Shown here: piece by piece, positions 1 to 11,958 of the stretch
Layout of the letters: each line of letters begins with the position of its first letter
Position numbering within the stretch: position 1 is the stretch's first letter
Assembly (NCBI RefSeq): GCF_949987515.2
Contig: NC_082692.2
Coordinates: forward strand, 46,034,418 to 46,098,417
Source: Delphinus delphis
Lineage: Eukaryota > Chordata > Mammalia > Artiodactyla > Delphinidae
DNA length: 64,000 nucleotides
Reading direction: 5' to 3'
Position numbers and translations under genes: made by a program
The notes under the pieces: generated by a model
Database searches by the model: none
The model's input: only the letters and a program-made list of their open reading frames with translations
What the model was told of the DNA's origin: nothing

Positions 1-122
1 GTCTTGCTAGTCATGTAAGTTTGATTTGGTGGTAAAACAGACATTTACAACATGTATTGGAATACATGTCTGGATAGCAAATTATACCATTTAAAATAAT
101 TAAATTTTTGTTATTAATGTGT

Positions 123-157
123 TTATATATATATACACATATATATATATATATATA
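123..157. repeat. (TA)n microsatellite
   Basis: An interrupted TA dinucleotide run with an internal cacat interruption. Confidence 0.9.
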
Positions 158-1890
158 AATTTAGATAGTCTAAATTTATAGTATGGGTTACAGAGTCCTT
201 TAATTTGTTTTTATTCACTGATATGTCCCAATCACCTTGAACAATGTCTGTCACATAATAGATAATCAATGTTTGTTGAATATACAAAATCTTGTTTGAA
301 ATGTGGATGCATAGATAAAAGTTTGACAGTAGCAACTGTGGGATTATTTAATCTTTTTCCATTCTGCTCTTTGCTTACTTGTATGTTATTCTTTTTCTAC
401 TGACAACATATTTATTACATATATAGTATAGATGTTTTATGTATGTGTGGGTAGGTAGATACATAGTTAAATATCATTAGGTGGAAATTTATAGCCTTGA
501 CTTGTTAAATGGTGCATATGCCAACACACTGCCTTGCATGTCTGGATGTGGAGAAGTCAGACCAACAGCAGTATGTCTACATGTGAGGTAAGGACAGGAA
601 GTCAGGTGAACAATGCCATCTGTCCGTCCATCCATCCATCCATCCATCCATCCATCTCTCTCTATTATGTGTCTGTGTATCAATCATATATCTATTTCTA
701 TGTATCTGTGATTGTATTATGTAGCATAATGCTTCTTATCTCATACTTGAATATGGATATATCATACTTGAATATACTTGCATGTATATTTGTATCCTGA
801 AAATATTTTGAAAGGACACTGGAAAGACTGAGTAATGTCTTTGATATAAAGGGATAAAGAGATAAAAGATCAGGGGAGTTGCCACATTTCTATGCTTCTG
901 ACCCACAGATTATGAAGTTGAATTGAATGGTCAATTATTAGTCAAAGTTGGTATGAGAATCTGAAGAACACAGTTTCTGAAAATTTAATGGCAAAATTCT
1001 TATTCACTGATATTTGGGAAATGGTGTAACTGTATTATAATAGTATTTCCAACTATAATCGAATGCGTGTACTAGTATGAAGTGTATAATTGGAATAAAC
1101 ACAAGCCCTATACTACTTAGTATGGATTTATTTTTAAGTAAAGTTACTTTTACATATTGCTGGAAAACTACATCTTAAATAACAAATACTTATTGCATGT
1201 GCATTTAAGTAACTATGTAGAGTTTTTGACCCAAAGAGTTATTTAAAGATGACTTCTTGGATATCTATAAGAAAAAAGATTTCTAAAACCAAGAAGATAG
1301 ATTACACATCCTTGAAACATTTATGTCTTTAATTTTACGAAAGTGCATAACTTTGAAATGTGTGAACATTGATATTGCTGAACATTGGCTGTCTTTTATA
1401 GAAATAGTCTTCTCTCCACTATCTTAAGGCATTAAAGCACTAATGACCTTATAAAGTAACTAGTGTTTTAAGGTTATAGGATAAAATGTTTCATTCTTCT
1501 AATCCATTTGTCCAAAGCAAAATTGAAAGTTTGATTCACAAATTTATTGTTTTGTTAAAGGCATGTATTTTTCTACGTATAGTTCATTGTGTTCTATTAT
1601 TTATACTAGCTAGACGCCATTTATGTGATGTCTTAAAGTATCTTGGACATTTTAATATGAACTGTGCACTTTTGTTCTAAGCATCTTAACATTCACAACC
1701 CTTTCTTACAACTTTCAAAATGTCTTTCAAAAGTCTGCCACATCTGCCACATTTTAATTATACCTTTTCTGTTCTATTTTTATATAAACTTCTTTCATCT
1801 GTTTATATAAGCTTTAGAAGTTTTATCTCTACTCTAAAATCTGTATTTATAAATTCATGTACTTTGTCCTTACTAGACACACGGGAGGGC
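158..1890. other. KHDRBS2: Intron 1 sequence without recognised repeats
   Basis: AT-rich intronic DNA. Apart from the (TCCA)n run at 621-656 I recognise no coding exon, splice-flanked segment or interspersed repeat here. Confidence 0.5.
621..656. repeat. (TCCA)n microsatellite
   Basis: About nine tandem copies of the tetranucleotide tcca/catc, nearly perfect, and so likely length-polymorphic. Confidence 0.92.
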
Positions 1891-1892
1891 TT

Positions 1893-2095
1893 TCTTTTCT
1901 TTTTTTTTTGAATTTTATTTTATTTTTTTATACAGCAGGTTCTTATTAGTTATCCATTTTATACATATTAGTGTATATATGTCAATCCCAATATCCCAAT
2001 TCATCACACCACCACCAGCACCCTGCTACTTTCCCCCCTTGGTGTCCATATGTTTGTTCTCTACATCTGTGTCTCTATTTCTGCTCTGCTTTCAT
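1893..2095 (-). mobile_element. L1 3' UTR fragment, antisense
   Basis: It starts with a poly-T run (the poly-A tail of the minus-strand element), followed by 'atacagcaggttcttattag', a stretch of the cetartiodactyl L1 3' UTR. The same 3' UTR occurs in sense at 11500-11740. It is a 5'-truncated insertion of about 200 bp with no coding sequence. Confidence 0.85.
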
Positions 2096-2689
2096 GTTTA
2101 TTAGTCTAAAAGACGGAGCTCAAGAAAGCTCATTTTTAATGCTTAGTGTGATAAATAATCGAATTGGCTATACATGTCTTACTATAATAGTAAACTCCTT
2201 CTGGACCCATTTTCTTAGAAGCAGTGTTCTCAGAGTAATCTTAAGGAACAGTTCCTGTAAATGATTGAGCATGTATTGTATATGATACCAGTTAGAATTC
2301 ATGTTGATTTGATTGTACCACAGGAAAATACAGGTTTTTAGAAATACTGTTTGATCTATGTTCACAATAGAGTGTATAAGTTGTAACTTGATATTATGGT
2401 ATATATCTTTATCACATTTGCCTCAGATTGTGATGGCATTTTAGGGAAAACATAAGACTGTTAAGTTAGCTTACATATCCAAGGGATCTTGAAATTACCT
2501 GTATATGACAAATTCATTTATTATCATCTAATACCTTATTTTTGATTGAAATGTTCATGTTCTGAATCTTTGTTCTGAATTTTTCTCATAAGATTAAAAG
2601 CTTAAGTAGTCGCTCTAATTATTGTACAAATTCTTTTGTCATTGTGATTTTTATCCTGCTTGGTAAAATGCAAGAGGACAAAGTAGGTT

Positions 2690-3440
2690 ATAGAATGACC
2701 AACATGGTTCTATCTTAATTAACCCTGGGCCAGAGGGGCCCTGCTCTGAGCGCTTTGCTCTGTGGAAGCCCCCTGTGGTTCTTCTCTGGCTGTACCTCCC
2801 CCTGTGGCAAGGAGCCTCATAGGACCAAATTGTTGTGCCAATGTAGAGTTGACGCCCCCACCCCCATTTTCTAGAACATATTCTAGACACACCTGAAACA
2901 CCCAAATCCCTGCCCATTTGACCCCATACCCACTTCTAGGGCCTATTTAAATATATTTCTTGGGACTATCTTCCTGAGGGCAGACCTCATTGCTAGTGTA
3001 TGAACATCTAGCCTGAAGGTTTCCAAGGAATGACTACATTCAGGGGATGTATGGCTGGAGCTTGGTAGTGTGGGCTGGGTGTCTCTCTTCCCATAGACAG
3101 ACCACGCCACAGGGGTGCATACCCCAAGCCTAAAGAATGTGTGCAGGGGATGTATGGTGGAGCTTGGTGGTGTGGGCTGAGTGTCCATCTTTCTAAGGAC
3201 AGACCATACCACAGATGTGCCCACCCCAGACCTAAAGAATTCTAATATATGGCTCTGTGCAATTTGGTCGTGTGGGATGGATGTCCACACAGATGTGGGC
3301 TTCACCTTGTGATACTGGATACAGCTGAGAGTAACCTGGCTCTTCCCATGCCATCTGTTCTTGCACAGAACTTGAAGGAGTCTGAGACATCTAAATTCCA
3401 TCAGGTCTTACACCTAAGTGTAAGTCTGCTGATTAGGAAC
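2690..3440 (-). repeat. Unassigned GC-richer island, possible solo LTR
   Basis: About 750 bp of clearly higher GC than the AT-rich flanks. It holds a tandem repeat (2965-3340). Read on the minus strand, the tandem units are followed by a TATA-like atatttaaata near 2944-2956 and then by about 250 bp of non-repeated sequence. Tandem enhancers, then a TATA box, then a leader is the order of a retroviral LTR (U3-R-U5), but I could not recognise a family or terminal TG/CA, and no flanking retroviral genes are visible. The LTR reading is inference. Confidence 0.4.
2965..3340. repeat. ~102-bp tandem repeat, about 3.5 copies
   Basis: The word caggggatgtatgg recurs at 3041 and 3144, and taaagaat at 3133 and 3233, giving a period of 102-103 bp. 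A more diverged unit lies before (from about 2965) and a partial one after (to about 3340). On the minus strand the units stay in one open frame (2943-3401, 152 codons) with a 34-residue peptide repeat seen as FFRSGVGTSVVWSV and FFRLGVCTPVAWSV. The open frame probably follows from the period being a multiple of three and is not good evidence of a protein. Confidence 0.8.
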
Positions 3441-4424
3441 TAATGAATAGTAATACCAATATTAAGTTGGAAGGGTATTTGTCATTGTAGAAGAATAGAA
3501 CTTATTTTATTTAATACTTTGTTAACTTGGTTTGTAACTTTTAAATATTTAGCCTTATGGTATAAGGGCTCCTATTTGCACAATTACTACAGGCCCTGCA
3601 AATGGTAAGAGTTGGTCTAGACAGACGTTCCAAGTTTCATTTTATGAAAACAATATTCACTTTTTATTAAGGACTTGAGTTCTTTTTATTAATATAATTA
3701 TAGATCCTACATGGAGCTTTGAGGTCACTTGGTCCACTCCCCTACCTAGAATGGAAGATCACTTTGTAGAATCCATGACAGATGCTTATTCGATCTCTGT
3801 TTTAATATTTTTAGTCACAGTCAGCTTAACAACATGCAAAACATTGTTCCCAATTATTTCATTAATTTAAATTAAAAATAATTTCTAATGTTCAGTCCTG
3901 TTCTTTTTTCCCCCCAATTTGTTCATATAAAATAGAGCTAAGTGGCTGTGCTGTCCAGCCTAAACCAGGGAATCAGTGCTCAGGCACCCTTTTCTGTACT
4001 AAGACTTTCCTCTGGGGATGAGAATTCATGGATTTTTCTTAGTTGGACTGCGCACACTTCATATATTTTTATACATGCCATTCATTTTTATATTCATTCA
4101 GTGAAGATTTATTGAATATCCATTGCCCAAGGGCTTTTTTTCTTTCTTTAGCTCAGAAAAGATTTTCAGAGTGCTGTCATTATTTCACAATAATAATTTC
4201 AATTTTACTAGGATAAAAATATAATCTGTGCTCTATAACAAAATGTATTTATTTTTCTAGGGGAGAACTTTTGTTTGGTGACTAAGAAATTTCTGATTCA
4301 GTCTTCTTTCCTAAATTTATTTTATTAAAAACGTTAGTGATTTGGAAGAATAATGTAGTGATACTCTCTTCTAAAGAATTTGTGGTGGGAAACAAAGATT
4401 GGTAAGAGAATGTAAATATCAAAA
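3441..4424. other. KHDRBS2: Intron 1 sequence, nothing recognised
   Basis: AT-rich intronic DNA. A short stretch near 3700-3800 faintly resembles ancient mammalian repeats, but too weakly to name. Confidence 0.4.
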
Positions 4425-6095
4425 TGTAATTGATGTAGAAAATCCTGAGGCATCTACACGAAGATATTAGAACTAATAAAAAAATACAGCAAGGTTACAG
4501 GACACATGATTATACACAAATAAATTGTATTTCTCTGTCAGAGATGAATGATCCAAAATGAAATTAAGAAAATAATTCCATTTACAGTAGCATCTAAAAG
4601 AATAAATTATTTAGGATTGAGTTTGACAAAAGAAGTATAAGGAATTTATGAAGTTACAATGCATTCTTGAAAGACATTAAAGGAGACCTAAACAGAGGGA
4701 AATGCATCCCATGTCTGTGATTTGAAAGACTAAATATTATTAAGGTGACAAAATTCCTTGATTGACATACAGATTCTTTGCAATTCCTATAAAAATTCCC
4801 GCTGCTTTCTTTCATACACTGGCAAATTAATCCAGAAATTCATATGGGAATCCAAGAGACCTAAATAGCCAAAACAGTCATGAAACAGATGTACAAATTT
4901 GGAAAACTCATAGTTCCTGATTTCAAAATTTACTACAAACTGACGTAATCAAGACAGCGTAGTATTGACAGTGTGGTATTGACATAAGGATAGACAGAAA
5001 AATCAATAGAATAGATTTGAAAATGCAGAAATAGATCTTCACACTATAGATTCTTAAGAAGGGTGCCAAGAACATTCAGTGTGGAACAATAGTCCTTTTG
5101 ATAAATGGTGGTGGGGCAAGTGGATATCTACATGCAGCAAAATGAAGTTGGACCCCTACCTCACACCATATACAGAAAATTAGTTCAACATAGATCAGAG
5201 ACCTAAATGTAAGAACTGAAATTATAAAATTCTATGGGAATAAATCTTTTTGACCATGAGTTAGGCAATCGTTTCTTAGATATGACATAAAAGGTGACCA
5301 CAAAAGAGAGAGAAAAATTGGACTACATAAAAATTAAAACTTATGTGGTACAAATGATACCATCAAGGAAATGAAAAGAAAACACACAGAATAGGAGAAA
5401 ATACTTGCAAATTACTGTGTGATAAGAGACTTGTATCCAAGAATATAAGGAAATCTTCAAATCAATAGGAAAAGACTTAATTTAAATAAAAATAGGCAAT
5501 GGATTAGAGTATACATTTCTCCATAGAATATATGCAAATTACCAGCAATCACATTAAAAGATGTCAACATAGTTATTAAAAGTGCAAATCAAAGTCAGAA
5601 TGAGGTACAACTTCATACACACTAAGATGGCTAAAATAAGATAGAAAATAACAAGTGTTGGATTTTAATATGATACAGTAACTTTGGAAAGTAGTTTGGC
5701 AATTGTTCAGAATGTTAAGCATATAGAAACTGTATGACTGAGTTAATTCCACCGCTAGGAATCTAGTCAAGAGAACTAAAAACAAATATCCACACAAAAA
5801 CTGGTGCACAAATGCTCAAAACAACGCTAGGTATTTTATCAAAAATGTAGAAACAACCTAAATTCCCATCAGCTGATGAATGGGGTTAAAAAAAAAAAAA
5901 GATGTATACATACAGTAGAATATTATTTGGCTGTAAAAAGGAATGAAGTACCAATATATGCTACAACATGAATGAACCTCAAGAACGATACACTAAGTGA
6001 AACAAGCGAGGCATAACAGGCCACACGGTGTGTGATTCCATTTGTGTGGAAAGTTCAGAAGAGGCAAGTCCATAGAGATAGAATTCTATAGTTTA
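4425..6095 (+). mobile_element. Ancient L1 (L1M type), ORF2 3' part and 3' UTR
   Basis: Decayed L1 ORF2 in sense. It has recognisable blocks from the thumb/C-terminal coding region (near 4610-4960 and 5100-5260), the end of ORF2 (near 5880-6010) and the older 3' UTR form 'gtgtgattccatttgtgtgg' (6029-6048). Stops and indels occur throughout. The 5' part is missing. It is much more diverged than the L1 at 18373-26515, so it belongs to an older wave. Confidence 0.85.
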
Positions 6096-6690
6096 TCATG
6101 ACAAGCTATGCCGTTTGTGAGACCTATGGAATCAAGCCTACCTTAAGATGAAATTCAGGCTGAGTAGCAACCAGACACTGGCCCCTTTCTCTTAGGTCCA
6201 GGGATGGTTTCATTCCTCAAGGATTTACTGCTTTATTGGCGAGGAGAGGCAGAAGAACGCAAACTCAAAGAATAAAACTTTTCTCACTGCATCTAAAGAA
6301 GAGCAGCCAGAGACAGGCCTTTGTGTGCATTTGTTCAGCACCACGCCATGGTGATCAGAGGCCCTTCATAAGATATGGCCAGTCTGTTTTATCAGAGCTG
6401 CATGGGGATAACTAAAAAGAGGAATAGGAAGAACAAATGGAAAGTAGAATGGATCCAAGAAGCTAAAAAAAAAATCATCTTTAACTACTGTAGAAATTTT
6501 ATTTTCTAATATAGCCCTTGATTATTTGCCCTTGATTCATTATAGGAGCTTCCCTCTTTATTAGTTGGGAAAAGATGACTGGGGTCAAGGGAAAATGTTG
6601 GTAAATTTTTTCTGAAGATTGGAAATCACTACAAACACCAAGCCCATAAATTATATCCTAGCTAATTTCAAAGCAATCCAACAAGGTAGA

Positions 6691-6698
6691 GGTATATA

Positions 6699-6741
<43 letters not shown>
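6691..6741. repeat. (TA)n microsatellite
   Basis: About 25 TA units with one G interruption, long enough to be polymorphic. Confidence 0.95.
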
Positions 6742-6743
<2 letters not shown>

Positions 6744-8217
6744 AATCTCAGAATTTCTTCTATATACCAGTGTCATAATTGGGTACCATTTGCATATATT
6801 ATTCATCAAGATCAATGCTCCTATAGCATTGACCCATTGAAGATGGGTTCCCAGTTTATTAATTGTGCCATTCATAAATACTGCAAATGTATTTAATAAA
6901 CTTGTGAATTTGGTTTACATAAGTATGGCTTATTGAAATATATAGGTAACACATTAGGGATGGTATGAACAACAATAAAATAAACTATTCACTGTGATAC
7001 TTGGAATTATAAGCCACTGAATAGTTAGCACTTGAGCACAGAGTGTTACTTCTTCTCCCTCCCAGTTACTTACACACAGTAAGACACTCTCTGTAACATT
7101 TGCTAAGTGATGAAAGTATTGGATGAAGAAACTCTGCCCTGGAGCAGATGAATGTGAAGCAGGTCATACTCAGTTCTAGTTAAATGCTTTTTTTCTGTTG
7201 ACATGTTAGGAATTTTTAAATCCAGTGAATAATAGCCCACCTTTATTCAATTCAGGAAAATTAAACACAAGGAGTGCCTAATGTAATTAGGCTTTTAAAC
7301 ATCTTGAAAATAAATGAAAACCAATTTAAACACACCTGGGTGTAGTATTTCTGTAAAATTAGTCAAAATGGTGAATATATTCTGATTTAGATAATTATCA
7401 CAGTAAAATTAGGCTCAGAAAAAGTATTTTAATTTGAACAAACAGTGCAGCTTGAGCAGCTGATTTTAAATGTGTTGTTTTCTTTTTATTAAGATGGTGT
7501 ATCCCAAGATACCTTTGGCAAAAGTAAAGTCTCTCATTTTTTCCCACAAACATAGGACATATGTTCTACTCATGCTTTAGAAATATAGTTGATTATGAAT
7601 ATGAGAAAATCAGAAGTAAATTATTAATGACTTCAGACTGCTCCCATGTAACATTAGTAATTCACTGGAAAAAATCAAATATATTGAGTAAAAAAGACCA
7701 TCTTGAGAGCTTATTTTTCAATATTTTATATGAAAAATTATATACATTACATGTCAACTCAAAAGTTTCAGCCAACTTTCTAAACTACAACCAAAATTAT
7801 AGCTAAACAGCAACATATAGTAACAAAATCATGTTTGGTTGTAAAGTGCTTATAATATCACCTAATGTTTACTAAACAATAAGGGTGTAAAAAGTAGTTG
7901 TTTTGAATACTCATCCCCTCTTTTAGATGTCAGTCCCTTTGCCCTTAGGCTTTCAAACATGCACATTCAAACATGAGATTAAAACCACTCCAGATTATAA
8001 AACTTATTGTATTGCATTTTGTGGAAATAAATATGAATTTTAAAATGCTGTGTTTTGTGGAAATAAATGAGTTTTCCCATGTAAGCAATGATCTAAAAAT
8101 CATTGTATTGACAGTCACATATATTGTATGAAGTTTTTGACTTAAATACCAAGAGACATTTTTTCTAGAAAAACTTATTTGGACAGTCTGATGAGTAGTT
8201 CGATTTTGAGTTTATAA

Positions 8218-8480
8218 TTCATCATTTATTGTAATGGGTGCTGGGAGTAAAAAATAATAATAAATGTGATATGGTCTCTGGCCTCAAGGAAGTCACAGTT
8301 TAATGGTGGAAAACAGTTGTAAATAGAACGGTACAAAGTGATTAAAAGTGCTGTATTTAAAAAGTACAAAATATTAAGGGAGACCCAGGATGGGATAGTC
8401 ATGCAAGATGAGTGTTCAAGCTTTTAAAGACAGGAGAGTAGCCCTTCACCGATCAGAGGACACAGGAGGGATCAGGAGTG
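8218..8480 (-). mobile_element. Probable L2 3' end, antisense
   Basis: It reads as the reverse complement of an L2 tail: a degraded 'ttattg..gggtgctggga' start, then 'tctggcctcaaggaagtcac' (the complement of 'gagctccttgagggcaggg'), then the A-rich and purine-rich middle typical of antisense L2. Strongly diverged. Confidence 0.45.
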
Positions 8481-9211
8481 GCAAACTAAGGACTTTGGAA
8501 GCATGCTAAGGATGAATCTGCTTAGGGTCTGAGTGAGGATGGAACGCTGTGTGAGACAACACTAGACTGTGGCCAGAGATGAGAAAGGAATGGCTGATTG
8601 ATTATTAGTGACAGGAAAAAAATTAAGAATTTAACCTTCAGTCAGCGAGAAGCAGGTACTTGTCAGTGCAGTGACACTCATTCATCCAACAAAGAAAATC
8701 TGAATGCTCAGTAGAGCCATGGAATAAACATGACACAAATACCATACTGCTATACAAAAGGGGAATGTGTAATGCTCAGATCTGTGTTTTAAAAAGCTAG
8801 CCAGGATGTGAAAAATAAGTCATGCATGGTCTTCAAAGAAACTAGTTTAAAGTCTGCTGCCACAGGTGGAAGTGGATGGAAAGGGTCTGGAGTAGTGGAG
8901 AGCCCCTGAGTGGAGGCTGGGGTTGAGGGGCCCCAGTGGGACCAAGGGGCCTCGGTGACTGTTGCCTGCACAGTGAGGAGGGTTAGGCAGCAGCTCATGG
9001 GTAATGGCTAAGATCCGGTTCTTCTTGTTCTCGGGTGACCAGAAAGAATAAGCTTTAGAGTTAAGTTGAATTCAGTTAGAGTTTCAAGTTTCTTGGAAAT
9101 TTTAGGGTGGAAATGTCAAGTCAGAAGTTTTAGAACTCAGAAAGGTAGTTTGGGCTCAATGTCTGAAAAGGTGAAAGGTGGCCGATGCAGATGGTCGTCA
9201 ATGCAGATGGT

Positions 9212-9955
9212 GATTTTTTGATGATGGCCATTCTGACCTGTGTGAGGTGATACTTCACTGTAGTTTTGATTTGCATTTCTCTAATAATTAGTGATGTTGA
9301 GCATATTTTCATGTGTTCATCTTTTTTTAATTTCCTTTAAGTGTAAAGATTGTTTATTTGAGCTTTTTCTTGTTTTTTGAGGTAGGTCTGTATTGCAGTG
9401 AACTTTCCTCTTAGTACACCTTTTCTGTATTTCATAGATTTTTGGTATGTCACATTTTCATTTTCATTTGTCTCCGGGTACTTTTTAATTTCTCCTTTGA
9501 TTTCTTCATTGACCCAGTAGTTGTACAGTATCATGTTGTTCAGTCTCCATATATTTGTGATTTTTCCAGTTTTCTTCTTTTAGTTGATTTGTACTTTCAT
9601 AGCATTTTCATTGGAAAAGAAGTTTGATCTGATTTCAGTCCTCTAATTTATTGAGACTTGTTTTGAGTCCCAGCATATGGTCTTTCCTTGAGAAAGTTTC
9701 ATGTGTCCTTGACAAAAGTGTGTATTCTGCTGTATTTGGATGGAATGTGCTGTACAAATCTATCAAATCCATGTGGTCTAATGTTTCATCTAAGGTCACT
9801 CTTTCCTTGTTGACTTTCTGTCTTAATGATCTATCCATTGATGTAAGTGGGGTGTTAAATTTCCTTACTATTATTGTATTGCTGTCAATTTCTTCCTTTA
9901 TGTCTGTTAATAATTGTTTATATATTTTGGTGCTCCTTTTTAGGTATATATATAT
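9212..9955 (-). mobile_element. L1 fragment, antisense, internally deleted
   Basis: 9212-9330 is the antisense of the ORF2 C-terminal region ('gatggccattctgac', 'gatgttgagcat'). From about 9345 the sequence jumps to the antisense of the ORF2 endonuclease and spacer (for example 'atctatccattgatgtaag' near 9830, the complement of the TPMDRS block). The reverse-transcriptase part between is missing. The order (3' part first on the + strand) fits one minus-strand L1 with an internal deletion of more than 2 kb. Confidence 0.8.
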
Positions 9956-9984
9956 ATTTATTATGTCTTCTTCATCTTACAAAA

Positions 9985-10125
9985 CTAAAACTCTAGACAA
10001 TTCTTTAAGAAGTTATGGAGATCTGTTGCACAATAATGTGAATGTACTTATCACTACTGAGCTATACACTTAAAAATGACTAAAATGATAAATAATGTTA
10101 TGTAGTTTTTACCATAATAAAGAGA
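9985..10125 (+). mobile_element. Old L1 3' UTR tail
   Basis: The block 'gagctatacacttaaaaatg' followed by 'actaaaatgataaat' and 'ttaccataataaag' is the terminal part of an older L1 3' UTR. The same tail appears in better shape at 28680-28740. Confidence 0.75.
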
Positions 10126-10294
10126 ATACCTTCTTACTGTACCTTCCATCTGACTTAAACCAATGAGTGAAGTTGTGCAAGGTGCATACAGGCATACCAA
10201 CATTTAACTCTGTTGTAATCTCCACATAACCCTATGGTGTACTGTGGTGATAGCCACTAAAAATAAGTTAATGAATGCTAAAATAAATCCTTGA

Positions 10295-10330
10295 ATCTAT
10301 CTACCTATCTAAATATCTATCTATCTATAT
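10295..10330. repeat. (ATCT)n microsatellite
   Basis: Imperfect tetranucleotide run of atct/acct units. Confidence 0.85.
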
Positions 10331-10857
10331 CTTAACACATAAACAGTGAAAGAAAAACAAAACTATTAAAATCTTTGTAGTTTAACACTTTTTAACAAAA
10401 TTAAGCTTTCCTTTATGTATTATGTTTTTCCAATAATATGGAAGCCATATTTAAATAGAGACTGTATAAAAAAATAACTATATAAAATGACTCAACATCT
10501 CTATAAAAAACTGATTAGTTATTGCTGGATGATAATCAGTGCCTTTCCATTTTTATGGATATCTATATTGTCTGAACATTCCACAATGAATATGCATTAA
10601 TTATGAAGTAAAAAAAGAATTACTTTAAAAATTTAAAGTAATTTTTAAATTTACAAAAGGAAAAGTGTGTATGCCTTATTTTCCATGGTTTTAAAATCAG
10701 GCAAGTTTGGTATATACCACTTTGTGACTATACAGTCGAGAAGTGCAATGACTGATCTATTAGTCATATATTAATAGATACATCAGGGAAGATGAGATAA
10801 TTCCCTGAAACTATCAAAAGGGCAAAATAAATATAAAATTATTTTAAGGAAAACATA

Positions 10858-11749
10858 AAGATGACCAAGAGGCACATGAAAAGATGCTCAACATCATTAA
10901 TTATTAGAGAAATGCAAATCAGAACTACAATGGCTTCACACTGGTCAGAATGGCCATCATCAAAATATCCACAAACAATAAATACTGGAGAGGATGTGGA
11001 GAAAAGGGAACCCTCTTGCACTGTTGGTGGGAATGTAAATAGATATAGCCAATATGGAGAACAGTATGGAGGTTCCTTAAAAAACTAAAAATAGAACTAC
11101 CATATGACCCAGCAATCCCACTACTGGGCATATACCCTGAGAAAACTATAATTCAAAAAGACACATGCACCCCAGTGTTCATTGAAGCACTATTTACAGT
11201 AGGACATGGAAGCAACTTAAAAGTCCATCGACAGATGAATGTATAAAGAAGATGTGGTACATATACACAATGGAAAATTACTCAGCCATTAAAAGGGAGA
11301 AAGTTGGATCATTTGTAGAGACGTGGATGGACTTAGAGACTGTCATACAGAGTGAAGTAAGTCAGACACAAAAAGACAAATATTGTATATTAATGCATAT
11401 ATGTGGAATCTAGAAAAATGGCACAGATGAAAGTGTTTGCAAAGCAGAAATAGAGACACAGACATAAAGAACAAACATATGGATTCCAAGGGGGGAAAGG
11501 GGGATGGGATGCCTTGGGGGATTGGGATTGACATATATACACTATGTATAAAATAGATAACTAATGAAAACGATGCTGTATAGCATTGAACTCTACTCGA
11601 TGTTCTGTGGTGACCTAAATGGGAAGGAAATCCAAAAAGGAGGGGATATATGTATGCATATGGCTGATTCACTTCGCTATACAGCAGAAACTAACAAAAT
11701 ATTGTCAAGCAATATACCCCAATTAAAAGAAAAAAAAACGAAAAGAAAT
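10858..11749 (+). mobile_element. 5'-truncated L1 with diverged target duplication
   Basis: It begins inside the ORF2 C-terminal coding region ('ggcacatgaaaagatgctca') and runs through the ORF2 end into the cetartiodactyl L1 3' UTR, ending in an A-rich tail near 11730-11748. Flanks ttttaaggaaaacata (10842-10857) and ttttaaaggaaagtata (11750-11766) look like a diverged target-site duplication. Stops and frameshifts make it non-functional. Confidence 0.85.
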
Positions 11750-11789
11750 TTTTAAAGGAAAGTATAGAAATTAACAGAAAAATCAGTGG

Positions 11790-11958
11790 AAATGGTATTT
11801 CATCCAGCCCCATTTCTTGATGGAAAACTTGTTGGAATTAATCATCAAGTGATCAAATTTCAAATGTCTAAAAATGCCTAAGTGGTAGCTTTGTAGAGAG
11901 CAAATAATGTCAGACAAATTTAATTTATATCTATGACAGAGTGACAAGGATAAACCAA
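11790..11958 (+). mobile_element. CR1/L3-like LINE fragment
   Basis: The stretch 'gagcaaataatgtcagacaa' with 'tgacagagtgacaaggat' resembles the CR1/L3 reverse-transcriptase coding block seen again at 52800-52860. It is cut off by the L1 that follows. Identification is by recall of the family and is moderate. Confidence 0.4.

Larger units (their letters stand above)
6096..9211. other. KHDRBS2: Intron 1 sequence with few repeats
   Basis: Mostly unassigned AT-rich DNA. It contains the (TA)n run at 6691-6741, a 16-nt direct repeat (ttttgtggaaataaat at 8017 and 8053) and a likely L2 relic at 8218-8480. The remaining stretches show nothing I can name. Confidence 0.45.

Noticed and set aside
123..335. 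Short open frame with Tyr-Ile repeats
   Set aside because: Translation of a TA microsatellite.
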